From Cordylochernes scorpioides (taxonomy: Eukaryota > Arthropoda > Arachnida > Pseudoscorpiones > Chernetidae), in the NCBI GenBank assembly GCA_030710605.1, contig CP092863.1, positions 142,010,580 through 142,074,579 of the forward strand: 64,000 bases of DNA, in the 5' to 3' direction. Of this stretch, positions 10,021 to 20,886 are shown in pieces; position 1 is the first letter of the stretch, and every line of letters begins with the position of its first letter. Under the pieces are notes generated by a model. It worked only from the letters and a program-made list of their open reading frames with translations. It was not told the origin of the DNA and did not search any database. The translations under genes and the position numbers were made by a program.

Positions 10021-13000
10021 CTAGAACACACAGTACGATGGTGTTCAAACCCATGAATTAACATAGAATTTATCTTGAACAACTCCCTTAAACATTTTTT
10101 TAAAAATTAAAACAACGATAATGTCCCTAATTGCTATAGAAGAAGTTCCGGTTCCAAAATCACTTTTTTAGGTACCGCTCAACAAGAGCAACCTAGAGTT
10201 TATGATAATTGAAACAACTAATAATATGTGAAGGTTATTAACATATTAAACAAAAGGTTAACGCAGGATTTAATCCCGGTTCATAACTGTCGGGAATCGA
10301 GGGTGTTACCTACTTGTCCACCGACTATGATTAAATGAAAATATCGGAGATTATTTTGAATGAATAGAGAGGCACATTAAACAGAATGAAACAATATAAA
10401 TATAGACTATTTCTATGCAGATATTCTACTACAAAGAATAAAAATTGAAAGAGGAGGGGCATGGCTCATCAGTAGTTAACCCTTTCAACAGTTTCCTCAA
10501 ATTTTTTCATTTATAGTAGTTCAATTCATTGCATTCATTCATGGTAGGGTTGGACTTTTACAAAAATCGGGAGACATTTAAGCAATTTTTTGTTCAGAAA
10601 AAAAAAAAAAAAGTGTCCAATACGGGGTTCGAACCCGGGTCATAGCTATTGAAGAATCAACGGTTTATACCACTCCTCCACACATCAAAGCTCAAAAAAG
10701 CAACTCGTAAGAATAGATAATATGATACATTAGCGCGCCACCTGTTATGGGAATTCGAAACTATTATAGACGCGTATGATACTTTTAAAAAGTAAACAAA
10801 TTTTTTCCTACTGTCCTTACTGCAATGAAAAATTTAATGGGAGGTCCTGGCTCATCAATGATAAACCCTCCTAGCGGTTTCGCCAGTTTAATCTATTATC
10901 CAAACTTGGTAAACATACCTCTTAAGAAATATTCACGTTCTGTTGCCACTTTATAGCCACGTTCTCGAAGTCCTTCTTTCTGTAAGGCCTTGTCGTTATT
11001 GCGGAATCCTCGATCCGAGAGTTCGAGATGATGTTCTTTGTTGCCAAGAGCATGTGCTTTTTCTTCTTCGCCGCTGAAACCTCGGTCGTTGAGGGTCTTA
11101 CTGGCTCCACGGAAACCACCGCCGGGATGGTCGGCACGCCGGGTCCATGGAGGTTCTTGGCGATACCGGCCATGTTCCAGGTCCGTCCTGAGGACTTCTT
11201 CTTTCTCATTGTCCCTGCTGAATGCTGCCATGTGCTCCTCTTCCAATAGCCGTAGATCTCCTCGCTGGACTTTGTGTCCGCTTCGGGACTTGTCCATGTC
11301 GCTCTTCAGGAAATGTTCTGGAACATCACCATGTTGTTACATAGTTGTTAACATATGGTGATTATGCAACTTTACTTGATGGCATGCACCATCTATCGGA
11401 ATATACCTCAACTATTTATATAAGTACACTTTATTTACGTTACATAGACAAATTGACAATACTTAAGGAAATGGAAAGTCGTTTATATCGCCGGTAGTCT
11501 GATTTTTGTTTTTTAGGAAACAGAAGTAATTTTATTCACATTTGATTATCTCGTGTGTATTCAATAAAAGTCACTGTAATATCTTTTAGAATTATTGTCG
11601 GAATCCCAATATACATGTTAAAAGGTACAACTTACTTAAGTTTTGCCCATTCGACCAATTGAACGATGAATCTCTCCTAGTCCCCCTATAAAAGGAAATG
11701 TATAGGGATAACATGTTGCGTACGTGGTTCTAAACCGCGCTGAGAAGGAGGAAACCCTCGAGATACCCTCGCTGGACAGAAAACAATTCTGTGCGAATTC
11801 CTCAACAATGCCATCGAGCATGTTGGGAACAAAAAACTGCGCAATAAGCAAGGGCCTGTCCACATTCAGGGCGGCTTGTAGCAATAAGATCCAGACGTCC
11901 CTTCAGAGAAGGCTTCGTCTGATGTAAATATTTTCTTTTTTGACGTGACAACGTCTTAAATTAGGTTGCGGCTGGGAGTCACTTATGAAAAAGTGTAACG
12001 CCCGGTAACGTTACGATAAGTCACCGAACGAGAGTGCTGCGCGCGCAGCTGCGCGCGCAGCGCTAGAGAATTAGGCGCATTGAATCGGCGCATGCTTGTC
12101 TCTGTCTTTGTCTTTCTCGAACGTTCTTGGCGTTGAAAAAACAAGAAAGCGTCATAATACAAGTTCACACGTGTGGTTAAAGTATCGTCAGCTGTGTCTG
12201 TAGTGAAAATGTGGAGTGCTTAGATTCGTCATTTACAACAACTACAACAATAAAGGTAAATAATTGTACACTGATATTTCATTATCGTAAACTATGATTG
12301 ATTGATTAATTGTTAGATTGACACAAAAGTTGAGAAACTGAGTTTATAGGTTATGTCATACTATTGATAAATGTTGATAGTGTTAAGTAAATTATTAGTT
12401 TAAAATTAATTAATTAATTTATTATTATTTTACAAATTTTAAATAGTTTCAAATTTATTTAGCAAAAATTTGAACCTTCGATCTGAATAAATATTTTGAT
12501 TTTCGAATTGATTCTTTAAAATTACAAATATTAAGAAAAAGTGGCAGATATAAGAAAACTTTATTTAAACTGTGTTGAGCAAGAATTTTAACATCTAATT
12601 TAAGTAAATGTTTTAATTTTCAACTTCATCATTTACAATTACAAATTTTATTTAATTTCAAATTTATTTAGCAAAAATTTGAACCTTCGATCTGAATAAG
12701 TGTTTTGATTTTCAAATACCAACGCGGCTGGTGGAGTGGCGATCTATCGTAAATTATCATCGACATCTACGGCGGAAGTGTTCCAAGTTGCGATTACAGA
12801 CGTAACTCGTGTCATTAAAACCAAGGGTGACATGTGCATGACTGAAGTTACTTGCTTCGCCGCTAATACTAGCTTCAAGTTTATACTCGGTGCTGTATAT
12901 ATTCATCCAGGAGCTAGTATGCAGGATATTGGAATGTTACTATGGCAAGGACTCGGTCCGTACATTCACAACAGCCAGTACGTGCCACCGTTCGTGCAAG

Positions 13001-16000
13001 TTGATTTTAGTATACCGATTCTTCTGTGTGGTGATTTTAACAAAAACGTAAAGCCTGACAACTCGTTTCTTAATATCATGAAAAATACGTATAATCTTGA
13101 TTGCGTATCAAACGTTTCTAAGTCAACTACGTTAAAAGGAACAACTATCGACTTGACTTTCGCAAGACACATTACAGCAGAAACACTTCCTTTCATTTCA
13201 TATTTCTCCTATCATCGTCCTATCCTCAACAAAATCACTCAAATAGGAATTAGTTGAGTTTAAGTTTACATGTACAATGTTTTAGTAAACAAAATATATT
13301 TCTATAGTTAAAATTTGTGCAATTCTTATTTTCATTCAATTCCTTGTTCCTATTGTGCAATTTAATTATATTCGTATCAATAAATATTCTACCGTTGTTT
13401 ATTACAATACTGTATTTTTTAATTTAACTCTAAATGTATTATTTTCTGTTGACTAGGATTCAATAAAGTTGTTAATTTAAGACGAAAAATCCTTTCAATA
13501 ATTATAATAACGAATAGATTCAAAAAGGATAAGTTTCTTTATTTGAAAAATCATTCGAGCTTTCGGGCGCAAGCTGCCCTTCTACAGGAATATTAGATAC
13601 AATTTTAAGTAATCATGTATTTACAGTTATATATATTTTATTTTCAAATAAAGAAACTTATCCTTTTTGAATCTATTCGTTATTATAAAGTTGTTAATTG
13701 TCTCTCTTTCTATTACTCTTACCTTTTTCATAGTATTCGATCTCCGTTCTTTCCTTTAAGGAAGGGCGTGGCGGAGGTGTGGGTCGAGGTGCCCTGGTGG
13801 CCGAGTAACGGCTAGGGGCTGTCTCCGCGGGCATGTAGTGGTGGGAGGAGTCAGGCTGTAGATAGTGGCTGGGGGGCGTGGCCGGCTCAGGGGGCGGGTG
13901 GTAGTGATTGGAGGAGGAGTAGGAGGGGTCGGGCTCTACGTCCATCCTTTCCCTGCATGCCCCGCCCACATTTAGAATGACCCCCAGACAAGGCTAGTAT
14001 GTCCTTTAGGTTTGGTTTGACCCTCAGACTTGACTTACTATGAGCTTTCAGATAGGTTTAGCATGTCCTTCAATCAAAGAACATGGTTTCCAAAACTTTC
14101 AGAGAAGAGGAGCGACATTTCTTTGGTGTCCCTACACTGAAGATAAACCACAGCACGCTTTGCCTTATGGTTTATAAATCATAATGGTAACGCCATTTTT
14201 CATTACCAGTCACAATGGGTGCCAAGAAGTCCATATCATCGGTTGCGAATTGGCCGAGTTGAATCTCGCTGAAGGATTTCCTTCTGACTTGCTGTTTAGG
14301 TATGATATGGAACACATTAAGAACCTTTTTTTTGCCGCACTAGGTGTTTGACTAGTACAATATGTGAATTTCATATTTAGATTTGTAAGAATAAAGTAAT
14401 CCAAATTAATATGGACGATCTAAGGAACCATAACTGATTTAATGAGCCGGTTAAGCCTTGCTAGGACGTGTACTTAGACATTCATGACTTTATCTTTGAG
14501 ACAAACATATCATTACTGGTAGGATCAACCAGGTATCCAGTCCTCGCCGTGAGACACCCTCGGGCCGCCTCGCCGTTACGGCCATCGCACTTTTGTAAGT
14601 CTAAAGGCTAAATCATGCATAGTAATCAGTAGAACATTCGAAAGAATATCGTTTATTTCTTGAAACATCTGATCAACGACGATTCAGTCATAATTATCGC
14701 TTAGCTGATAATCCATTATTTGTGAATGACCTTTGACAAACAATTTCGTCAAGGGAAGACCCCTTGCTTGAGACATGCTATTTTCACCCTATTCAGCTTT
14801 CAGACGACCAAAGATTTCTCAAGGTTTGGATCCCTCAGCTACAAGGAAACGTTATACAGATCTTTGATCTTGTTTGGACTCCTTTATTGTTCGAATTATA
14901 GAGTTTAACCGCGCGTTACTGCGAACTTGACTCGATTTTTTTTTCAAATCAAACACAACTCCTCATTTTGATATAGATAACTCGTATATATATATATATG
15001 AAAAAATGAAAGAAAAAATAAAAGATAAAAAGATCAGGTGTTGAAATCAAAAATAAAAATGGCATATCCTGACCAGGAGCACATGTGCTTTACAGAAGGC
15101 AGAACGTCATCTGGTGGAACAGAAATCAACTAATCATTGATTTAGCCTGTTCCCTGATATTTGGCCAACCCAATTTCTTGATAAATCAAGAAAAGTCATC
15201 CACAAACGCATTTCGCGCTTTTTGGCGCTCGTCAGCGTGGAGTAGGCTGTACCACTGCGACCAAAAATATTTTTTGGTCCCAGAGGCTTCTTGAAAAACC
15301 AAGAAATGGGTATTTAAGGCCAAACTTGCGTAAATACGCTTAACACATGAAAAAATGAAAGAAAAAAAATAAAAGATAAAAATATCAGGTGTTGAAATCA
15401 AAAATAAAAATGGCATATCCTGACCAGAAGCATATGTGCTTTCGTGGATGGCTTTTCTTGATTTATCAAGAAATTGGGTTGGCCAAATATCAGGGAACAG
15501 GCTAAATCAATGATTAGTTGATTTCTGTTCCATCAGATGGCATTTAGCCTTCTTGCAAAGCAAATGTGCTCCTGGTCAGGATATGCCATATATATATATG
15601 TATAAACAGTTTGGATTTTATATTCACAAAAAGTAGCAAAGTTACTTAAATTCAATGATAAATTTGGATTTGTAAAATATTCGGTGTAACACTGAAAGAA
15701 ATTTATTTAAAAAAAAACACAGCTTTAATAATGGTTTTTAACCCGGGTTTAGTTGACATAAATATAGCTTTGACTACCAGATTTAATCTTTTGACGATAT
15801 AAATGAATAGCACTAAAAGAGACATAATTAATTATAGATATAAACAAATTTAGATTGAACCTCATATTCACGTTTTTATTTATGATCAAACGTTACCAAT
15901 GATTAGTTACGTAACATGAACATGTCTGCGTCTAAAGATAGAAAATTAGAACTAAAGACACCATAAAAAACGATACCGGGTTGAGCAGACGAATTTATTA

Positions 16001-16913
16001 AAAAACAAAAGGCGGTGACCTCATTCTTTTCCCTGATTAGTTGGCTGAGATCTCTCGGAACTAATTGGTTCTTCATGCTCTATCTTCCATCCAATCATTT
16101 TTGTCGTTTGGTTTAATTGTTGCTACCATGACTTTATCAGTTTTGTTTTCTATGATTGTTGTGATTTTTATGTTTTTTTTTTCATATTTTAAAAGGTTCT
16201 ATATATGAGTTTAATGAAATAATTATATTTTAAGGTTTGCATATGTTGTATATATATTAATTTATTAATTGTTACCACAGAGTGTGTGTAAGCTCACAGG
16301 AAAATAGGCGCTAAGTGAAAGAAAAAAAAGTTCCTTTGTTCAATAATGTTCCTTTTGTATTTTGATCTCTATCTTGTGAATCAATAAATATAATGTTTAA
16401 TTAATAATTCTTGGAATCAGTTTCATTAAAAATTCTAAGCAAAGTCAACAGCATATATATGCGGTAATAATAAACCAACTTAAAATCTCTGCTAGTATAA
16501 CACATGTTACGTCAATATAAAATTATAAGGCAGGTATACAATTATGTAAAAAAAAGTTGTAAAAATAGGTTAAATAGTAAAAGACTTGATTTACTTAAAC
16601 AACAACAACAAAAACAAACAAAAAAAGAGAATTAAAATAAATGTAAAAAAAATATATATTTTTTGTATTGTTCCATAATGCAAAAGAAATTGAACTCTTC
16701 TTCGATCTGATTAAATTCCTCTTTTTTTGTAATTTTGAAAGTCGGGTACTGTAACAATAATTGGCTTCACTATTGTATTTCTTTAATGCAGAAACAACTC
16801 AATAATAGTCACAGTAAAAATTATTACTTACATGAAAGTTTTGTTTGGATCAGGTTCCGAGGCCGAGTCCGCCACCTCCACATGTTGCTGATAAACTACA
16901 GGCTTTTCAGAAC
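9206..16913 (-). CDS. Unrecognised disordered protein, last four exons
   Basis: Four minus-strand exons join with matching phases: 16832-16913, 13723-13952, 10919-11317 and 9206-10020. Each intron is GT-AG. Together they give about 507 residues and a stop; earlier exons are not seen. The product is hydrophilic, with a proline-rich part (PPPEPATPPS, RPTPPPRPSL), a charged middle full of E, K, R and G, and an acidic end (SSEEVSTEEE, SDYTDEEND). There is no clear transmembrane segment or catalytic motif in these exons. The composition would suit the cytoplasmic tail of a membrane or scaffold protein, but that is a guess. Introns hold foldback F1, a SINE, a satellite monomer, an endonuclease remnant and mariner and rRNA fragments. 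Confidence 0.75.
10545..10680 (-). mobile_element. Diverged SINE copy
   Basis: Minus-strand partial copy with cggggttcgaacccgggtc as its B-box region and an internal A run. It lies in the intron between exons 10919-11317 and 9206-10020. Confidence 0.75.
10795..10900. mobile_element. F1 arm fragment
   Basis: One arm of foldback F1 (tactgtccttactgcaatg, gggaggtcctggctcatc). It ends about 20 bases from the donor of the exon at 10919. The 70 bases before it match 18537-18610. Confidence 0.7.
10919..11317 (-). CDS. Exon of the disordered-protein gene (charged segment)
   Basis: 399 bases, phase 1 at both ends, acceptor gatgttccag and donor gtatgt. It encodes a highly charged stretch (HFLKSDMDKSRSGHK to KVATEREYFLRG) with many E, K, R and G residues and no cysteine. 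GC content is much higher than in the surrounding DNA, as expected of a real exon. Confidence 0.75.
11318..12700. other. Intron stretch with satellite monomer and CpG palindrome
   Basis: 11535-11650 is a single unit of the 123-125 bp satellite at 28.7-30.7 kb. 12036-12061 is a perfect GC-rich palindrome. 12455-12530 and 12655-12715 are direct repeats with the core gaaccttcgatctgaataa. A minus-strand open stretch at 11636-11884 is not recognisable. Confidence 0.6.
12036..12061. repeat. Perfect 26-bp GC-rich palindrome
   Basis: Alternating GCGC blocks around a central AGCT, self-complementary over all 26 bases, in otherwise AT-rich DNA. Confidence 0.9.
12718..13257 (+). pseudogene. EEP-type endonuclease domain fragment (Helentron- or LINE-derived)
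   Basis: An open frame from NAAGGVAIYRK to a stop at 13257. It has the endonuclease/exonuclease/phosphatase signatures AGGVAIY, GAVYIHPG, ILLCGDFN, then TTLKGTTIDLTFAR and SYFSYHRPIL. The N-terminal part with the first metal-binding Glu is missing. Endonucleases of this style occur in non-LTR elements and as C-terminal domains of Helentron-type helicase proteins, and the ending resembles the latter. It lies antisense in an intron of the disordered-protein gene. Confidence 0.7.
13502..13688. mobile_element. Foldback MITE with 48-bp perfect arms
   Basis: Arms 13502-13549 and 13641-13688 are exact reverse complements, separated by about 90 bases. It ends 35 bases from the donor of the neighbouring exon. 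Confidence 0.9.
13723..13952 (-). CDS. Exon of the disordered-protein gene (proline-rich segment)
   Basis: 230 bases, acceptor gggcatgcag and donor GTAAGA. One base finishes the ATG codon shared with the upstream exon, and one base begins a Glu codon shared with the next exon. It encodes DVEPDPSYSSS, PPPEPATPPS and PTPPPRPSLKE. The proline clusters could bind SH3 or WW domains. GC content is strikingly high. Confidence 0.78.
14075..14330 (-). pseudogene. mariner transposase remnant
   Basis: The minus-strand reading contains FLAPIVTGNEKW followed by a Tyr-His-Tyr-Asp stretch, then GTPKKCRSSS and KVLETMFFD. This is the order of a mariner catalytic core (TGDEKW ... PKK ... VFWD). Stops and frameshifts are present. 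Confidence 0.75.
14401..14535 (-). pseudogene. 18S rRNA 5' fragment with flanking ETS-like DNA
   Basis: The reverse strand starts tacctggttgatcct, the canonical small-subunit rRNA beginning, and continues through tgtctcaaagat, tctaagtaca and ctcattaaatcagttatggt to ccttagatcgt. It is diverged and carries a deletion. The GC-rich stretch at 14536-14595 upstream looks like external transcribed spacer, which points to a DNA fragment of an rDNA unit, not a copy of mature rRNA. Confidence 0.88.
15060..15589. mobile_element. Foldback element F5
   Basis: Inverted arms of about 140 bases (15060-15200 and 15440-15589), beginning tggcatatcctgaccagg. The interior carries an 80-bp direct repeat (15000-15080 and 15348-15430). 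Confidence 0.85.
15600..16831. other. AT-rich intron/intergenic DNA
   Basis: No gene, RNA or repeat family that I can support. Homopolymer A and T runs and short AT repeats. Confidence 0.6.
16832..16913 (-). CDS. Small 82-base exon of the disordered-protein gene
   Basis: Flanked by a clean acceptor (atttatgcgcag) and a strong donor, GTAAGT. Two bases finish an incoming codon, then 26 codons read SEKPVVYQQHVEVADSASEP and DPNKTF, and two bases (AT) join the G of the next exon to make Met. The phase fit and its raised GC content against very AT-rich flanks support it. Confidence 0.7.
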
Positions 16914-18820
16914 CTGCGCATAAATATTTGTAATCTGGACTTTGAACGTGTGATATAAATCAGACACATATATCAGACTACATGTAGTTATTTATGAAAA
17001 GTTACACCTAATTTCAACGCATAAAACGTATTTGACGGTGTTCTAATTGAAAATTGATTGGATTTTTACCATAAGTTAAAAGAAATCAATCCCTCTTTCT
17101 TAAAAAATCTTTAAAATGATTGAATTTTATAATTAATGGGTTTAAATAATCAAAATAAAGTGTGCATATATAAATATTTCATAAATATACATGTGCATTT
17201 ATTAAAATATAAGTTTAATTAAAGAATCATGTAGTTTATTAAGTAAAAACTATTTTTATATTTTCATTAAAAAGTGTTAAAAAATTGTATCCCTCTAAAT
17301 TGTAAGTTATTTTCATAAATCTAGTTGCGTATTAATTATATAGGCACTTGAAATTAATTTATAAAATATTAAAAAAAAACTTTTGACTTTTAATTACGTT
17401 GTTTTTTCTTTTATTAAAAATGCCATCATTAAGGGGTTGAATTATACTTTTTGTTAGTTATATTTCTTTAAAATATATTTTATATTAAAAATTCACAATT
17501 TTAAATCAATAAAGCATAAACAAAATGATAAGCCAAAATTATTAAATATTTATTTTATATAAAATATATGAAAAAATATATAATTTAGTTAATATACAAA
17601 ATTTAAAACAAAAAAATGCGGATTTTCACGGTAATTCAATTTTTAATTGATTAATTTTGCTATATATAAAAACTTTTGCATGAAATATTTGATGTTAATA
17701 TTTAAAAATTTATTTTTAAAATTTTTATGCTCTTCTCATTAATTCGTTTGGTTAAGATTTATTACAAAATGATATATTTTAAACTATGTAATTAATAATG
17801 TGTGAAATTCTTTATCAAAATTTCCAAAGTTTTTTTAACGTAAAATATTTAAGTTCTAATAAATATTTATACGAGAAAACTATACATGATAATTGTGCAT
17901 CATTATTGTTAATTCGTCCTAACTATAATTCAGCTCTCCCTTTAAGTTTGTGGTTCTATAAAATTTGATGTTATAAAATAAGTTATCGCTTTTACTTTCA
18001 TTTAAAATTAAAAGAAAATGTGTGATTAATAATTAAATACATTTTTAAATGATAGATCATGAATATGCTCTTAAATGATAAAGGGTCAAGTGACTTGTCC
18101 AAAGGTGTCTTAAGGTCTAGTCCTTTTGAAAATTACCGAAATTTAAATTTTCATTTTAGAATTTTAATATTTTTGACGATTTTCAATTCCAAAAACACTT
18201 ACCTACTGCAATGAGAAGAAATTTGACAGGACCTGACTTATTAGTGGTGAACCCTCTCAACATTTTGGCTTTCGATCTTTACCGTTTTTCTACAGGTGCT
18301 CGATTATATATACAAAAAAACTCTTATGCCACGGAATTACGTTTAATTGTTGATATCAAACTTTATACACAAAATTTTATTCAATTATTTTTGTATATTA
18401 TAATCCATTCTTTTTTATATTAGAGAATACCTGTAGAGAGAAACGATAGAGTTCGGTAGCTTGTGCAAATAGGTTGTATGAAAAATAAATTCTTTTTAAC
18501 CCTAAAATAATATAATTTGTATTGTATTATGTATTAGAGCGCCATCTGTTATGAGAAATTTAAACTATTTTTGACGCGTATGATTCTTTTTGAAATAAAG
18601 CAATTTTCTCTACTATCCTTACTGTATTATCTATTTGGAAGATTTTGTTGAGTGGTGATGATAAGGTATGTTTCAGTACTGGAGATTGAATATACGATGT
18701 TGACGGCCAAAATCGAATAAGTCATCTTGTTGTACGAATTCTTAAGATGAAATCCGTACTGTCGATGGTTCATACTATGTGAATGATGGTAATGAAGACA
18801 AATGGTTGGCAAAGTGAACG
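16914..18820. other. Very AT-rich DNA with repeat fragments
   Basis: No gene visible. 18190-18260 holds an F1-related piece, and 18537-18630 is shared with 10728-10830. Confidence 0.6.
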
Positions 18821-18829
18821 AGAAAATTG

Positions 18830-19530
18830 AAGATTAGAAGGGCAATAGAGGTCGATGGTATTGAAACAAGCATAAAGGCATAGATTGAGAACTAAGGTGG
18901 AATCTCATCAGATTTCATCTAATCATCAAGATAAAGATGGTGGTCTACTCGGTGAAATCGTCATTGAGATATTGCACACCTTCCTGGGAGGGTGGCAAAG
19001 TAAATGAGGAAACTGAGGATTGGAAGGGCAATGGAAGTCAATGGTCTTGAAACAAGCATAGAGATTGAGAAATAAGATGGAATATAATCAGATTTCATCT
19101 AATCATCAAGATAGAGATGGTAGTCTACTCGATGAAATCATCATTAAGATATTGCACACATTCCTGGGAGGGTGGCAAAGTAAATGAGGAAACTGAGGAT
19201 TGGAAGAGCAATAGAAGTCAATGGTCTTGAAACAAGCATAGAGATTGAGAAATAAGATGGAATATAATCAGATTTCATCTAATCATCAAGATAGAGATGG
19301 TGGTCTACTCTATGAAATCATCATTAAGATATTGCATACCTTCCTGGGAGGGTGGCAAAGTAAATGAGGAAACTGAGGATTGGAAGAGCAATAGAAGTCA
19401 ATGGTCTTGAAACAAGCATAGAGATTGAGAACTTTCATCTGATCATCAAGATAGAAATGATGGTCTACTCGATGAAATCATCATTAAGATATTGCACACC
19501 TTCATGGGAGGTTGGCTTCATGTCAATATT
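18830..19530. repeat. 180-bp tandem repeat, about four units
   Basis: Marker tggaagagcaatagaagtca recurs with a 180-bp period (about 19021, 19201, 19381), with a slightly longer first unit near 18835. The last unit is shortened by loss of part of its centre. Confidence 0.88.
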
Positions 19531-19741
19531 CGATGGATCCATATCAAGTTTATAGGTCAGATCAGAACGGAGTTAATCATAAAACAAATTTATGTTAACA
19601 AGGAAAGTATTCACAGAATTTGTCAGATCACTGAGAGATATCTAAACAAAATATTTAGAGAGATATTTATAACCCAGGGAGCACAGAACGCCAACTACCC
19701 GGGGAGTCCAGCTTACCAGTATGGACTAGTGTTGAGTACTT

Positions 19742-20230
19742 TTACTCGCGTCCTGTTTTGATTACTGAGTTGAACCAATTGACCAGGAAGTTCCATTCTG
19801 AGGTTGAGTCTGGGAGACTGGCCATAGATCTAGGATTGAGGTGGGTCAGTCTAAGCAGGATATCTGTTTGTATCCTATGTCTTAGGAATGCTGGACAGCT
19901 GAAGAGAAGATGATCGACTGTCTGTGGTTCTACTTGAACAGTGGATACAGGTAGGGTCTGTTTCGGGATGCACACGTGTAATGTCTGCCAGTACATGGTC
20001 CGTGAGGATGGTGGTGGGGGCCTCTCCATGGCGGATTTTTGGTAGAAATTTGAGGAGATGGTTTGGAGTGGAAGCAATTCTCCTGAGGGATCTGATCGAA
20101 TGGTCTTGAGAATATAATACAGTCCATGATGATAAAGCAGCCTTACGTGCTAGGTTTAGAGCATGAGTTCGAGGCAGGGTGGAGTATGAGTGTGGTAGGA
20201 CAGAAATTATTTACAAATCAAACGCTGACG
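19742..20230 (-). pseudogene. Non-LTR retrotransposon C-terminal fragment
   Basis: The minus-strand reading ends in a zinc-binding-like tail, with DPTCIHCSS in one frame and then VDHLLFSCPAF in the next. That is the C-x2-C ... H ... C pattern common after the reverse transcriptase or RNase H of non-LTR elements. A frameshift separates the halves. Neither the clade nor the upstream part can be recovered here. Confidence 0.65.
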
Positions 20231-20886
20231 TGGCATCATATGATTAATGATGATTTTACCGAGTAGGCTATCACAGATTATTCTGAGACAATATATACTT
20301 GTATATAGATATTAATTGATACTTAGAATTTAAGAAAATATATGTCTCTTACATAATCTATGTGTTTAGGTTTGAGAAACAGTCTTAAGAAATCTTTGCT
20401 TTTTTTTTCTGTTATCTGCGTTTCTTGAAAAAAAGAATAATAATTCATTATCTCTCTCGAAACGAAACTACCATTAATTTATAAATGCCAATATTATTTC
20501 GTAGATCTCTATTATATACGCATTTTTTAAAAATATATGGAATTATTCAATAGAAAAAATGGTTTACGTTTTTTAAAATTTCTTTTGGTTTTGTGCTCTC
20601 TTCAACTTATTTTTTTAAATCATCCAAATGAAAAATTATGATATACTGAAATATCTCGCTTTGAAAAAAAGAAAAATTCGCAAAATTTTTATATCAAAAG
20701 ATAATTTTAAGAAAAGCAATTTTAAAATGTAATTTAAAAAATACTATTCGTTTTGAATATTTTAAAGAGATATATTCATAAGAAAACGATATATATTTTA
20801 ATATCTCTCTCTATTATTATATATATATTTTTTCACAGAATATAAAAAAAAAAAAGTGAAATTTGAAAAAAAAATTGTTAGTGATA
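20231..20886. other. AT-rich upstream region of the K/E-rich gene
   Basis: No gene. An acceptor-like stretch, tatattttttcacag, ends at about 20839, so a 5' UTR intron is possible. Confidence 0.45.

Noticed and set aside
11636-11884. Minus-strand 82-codon frame with GC above background
   Set aside because: No clear acceptor or donor in phase with the neighbouring exons, and no recognisable family.
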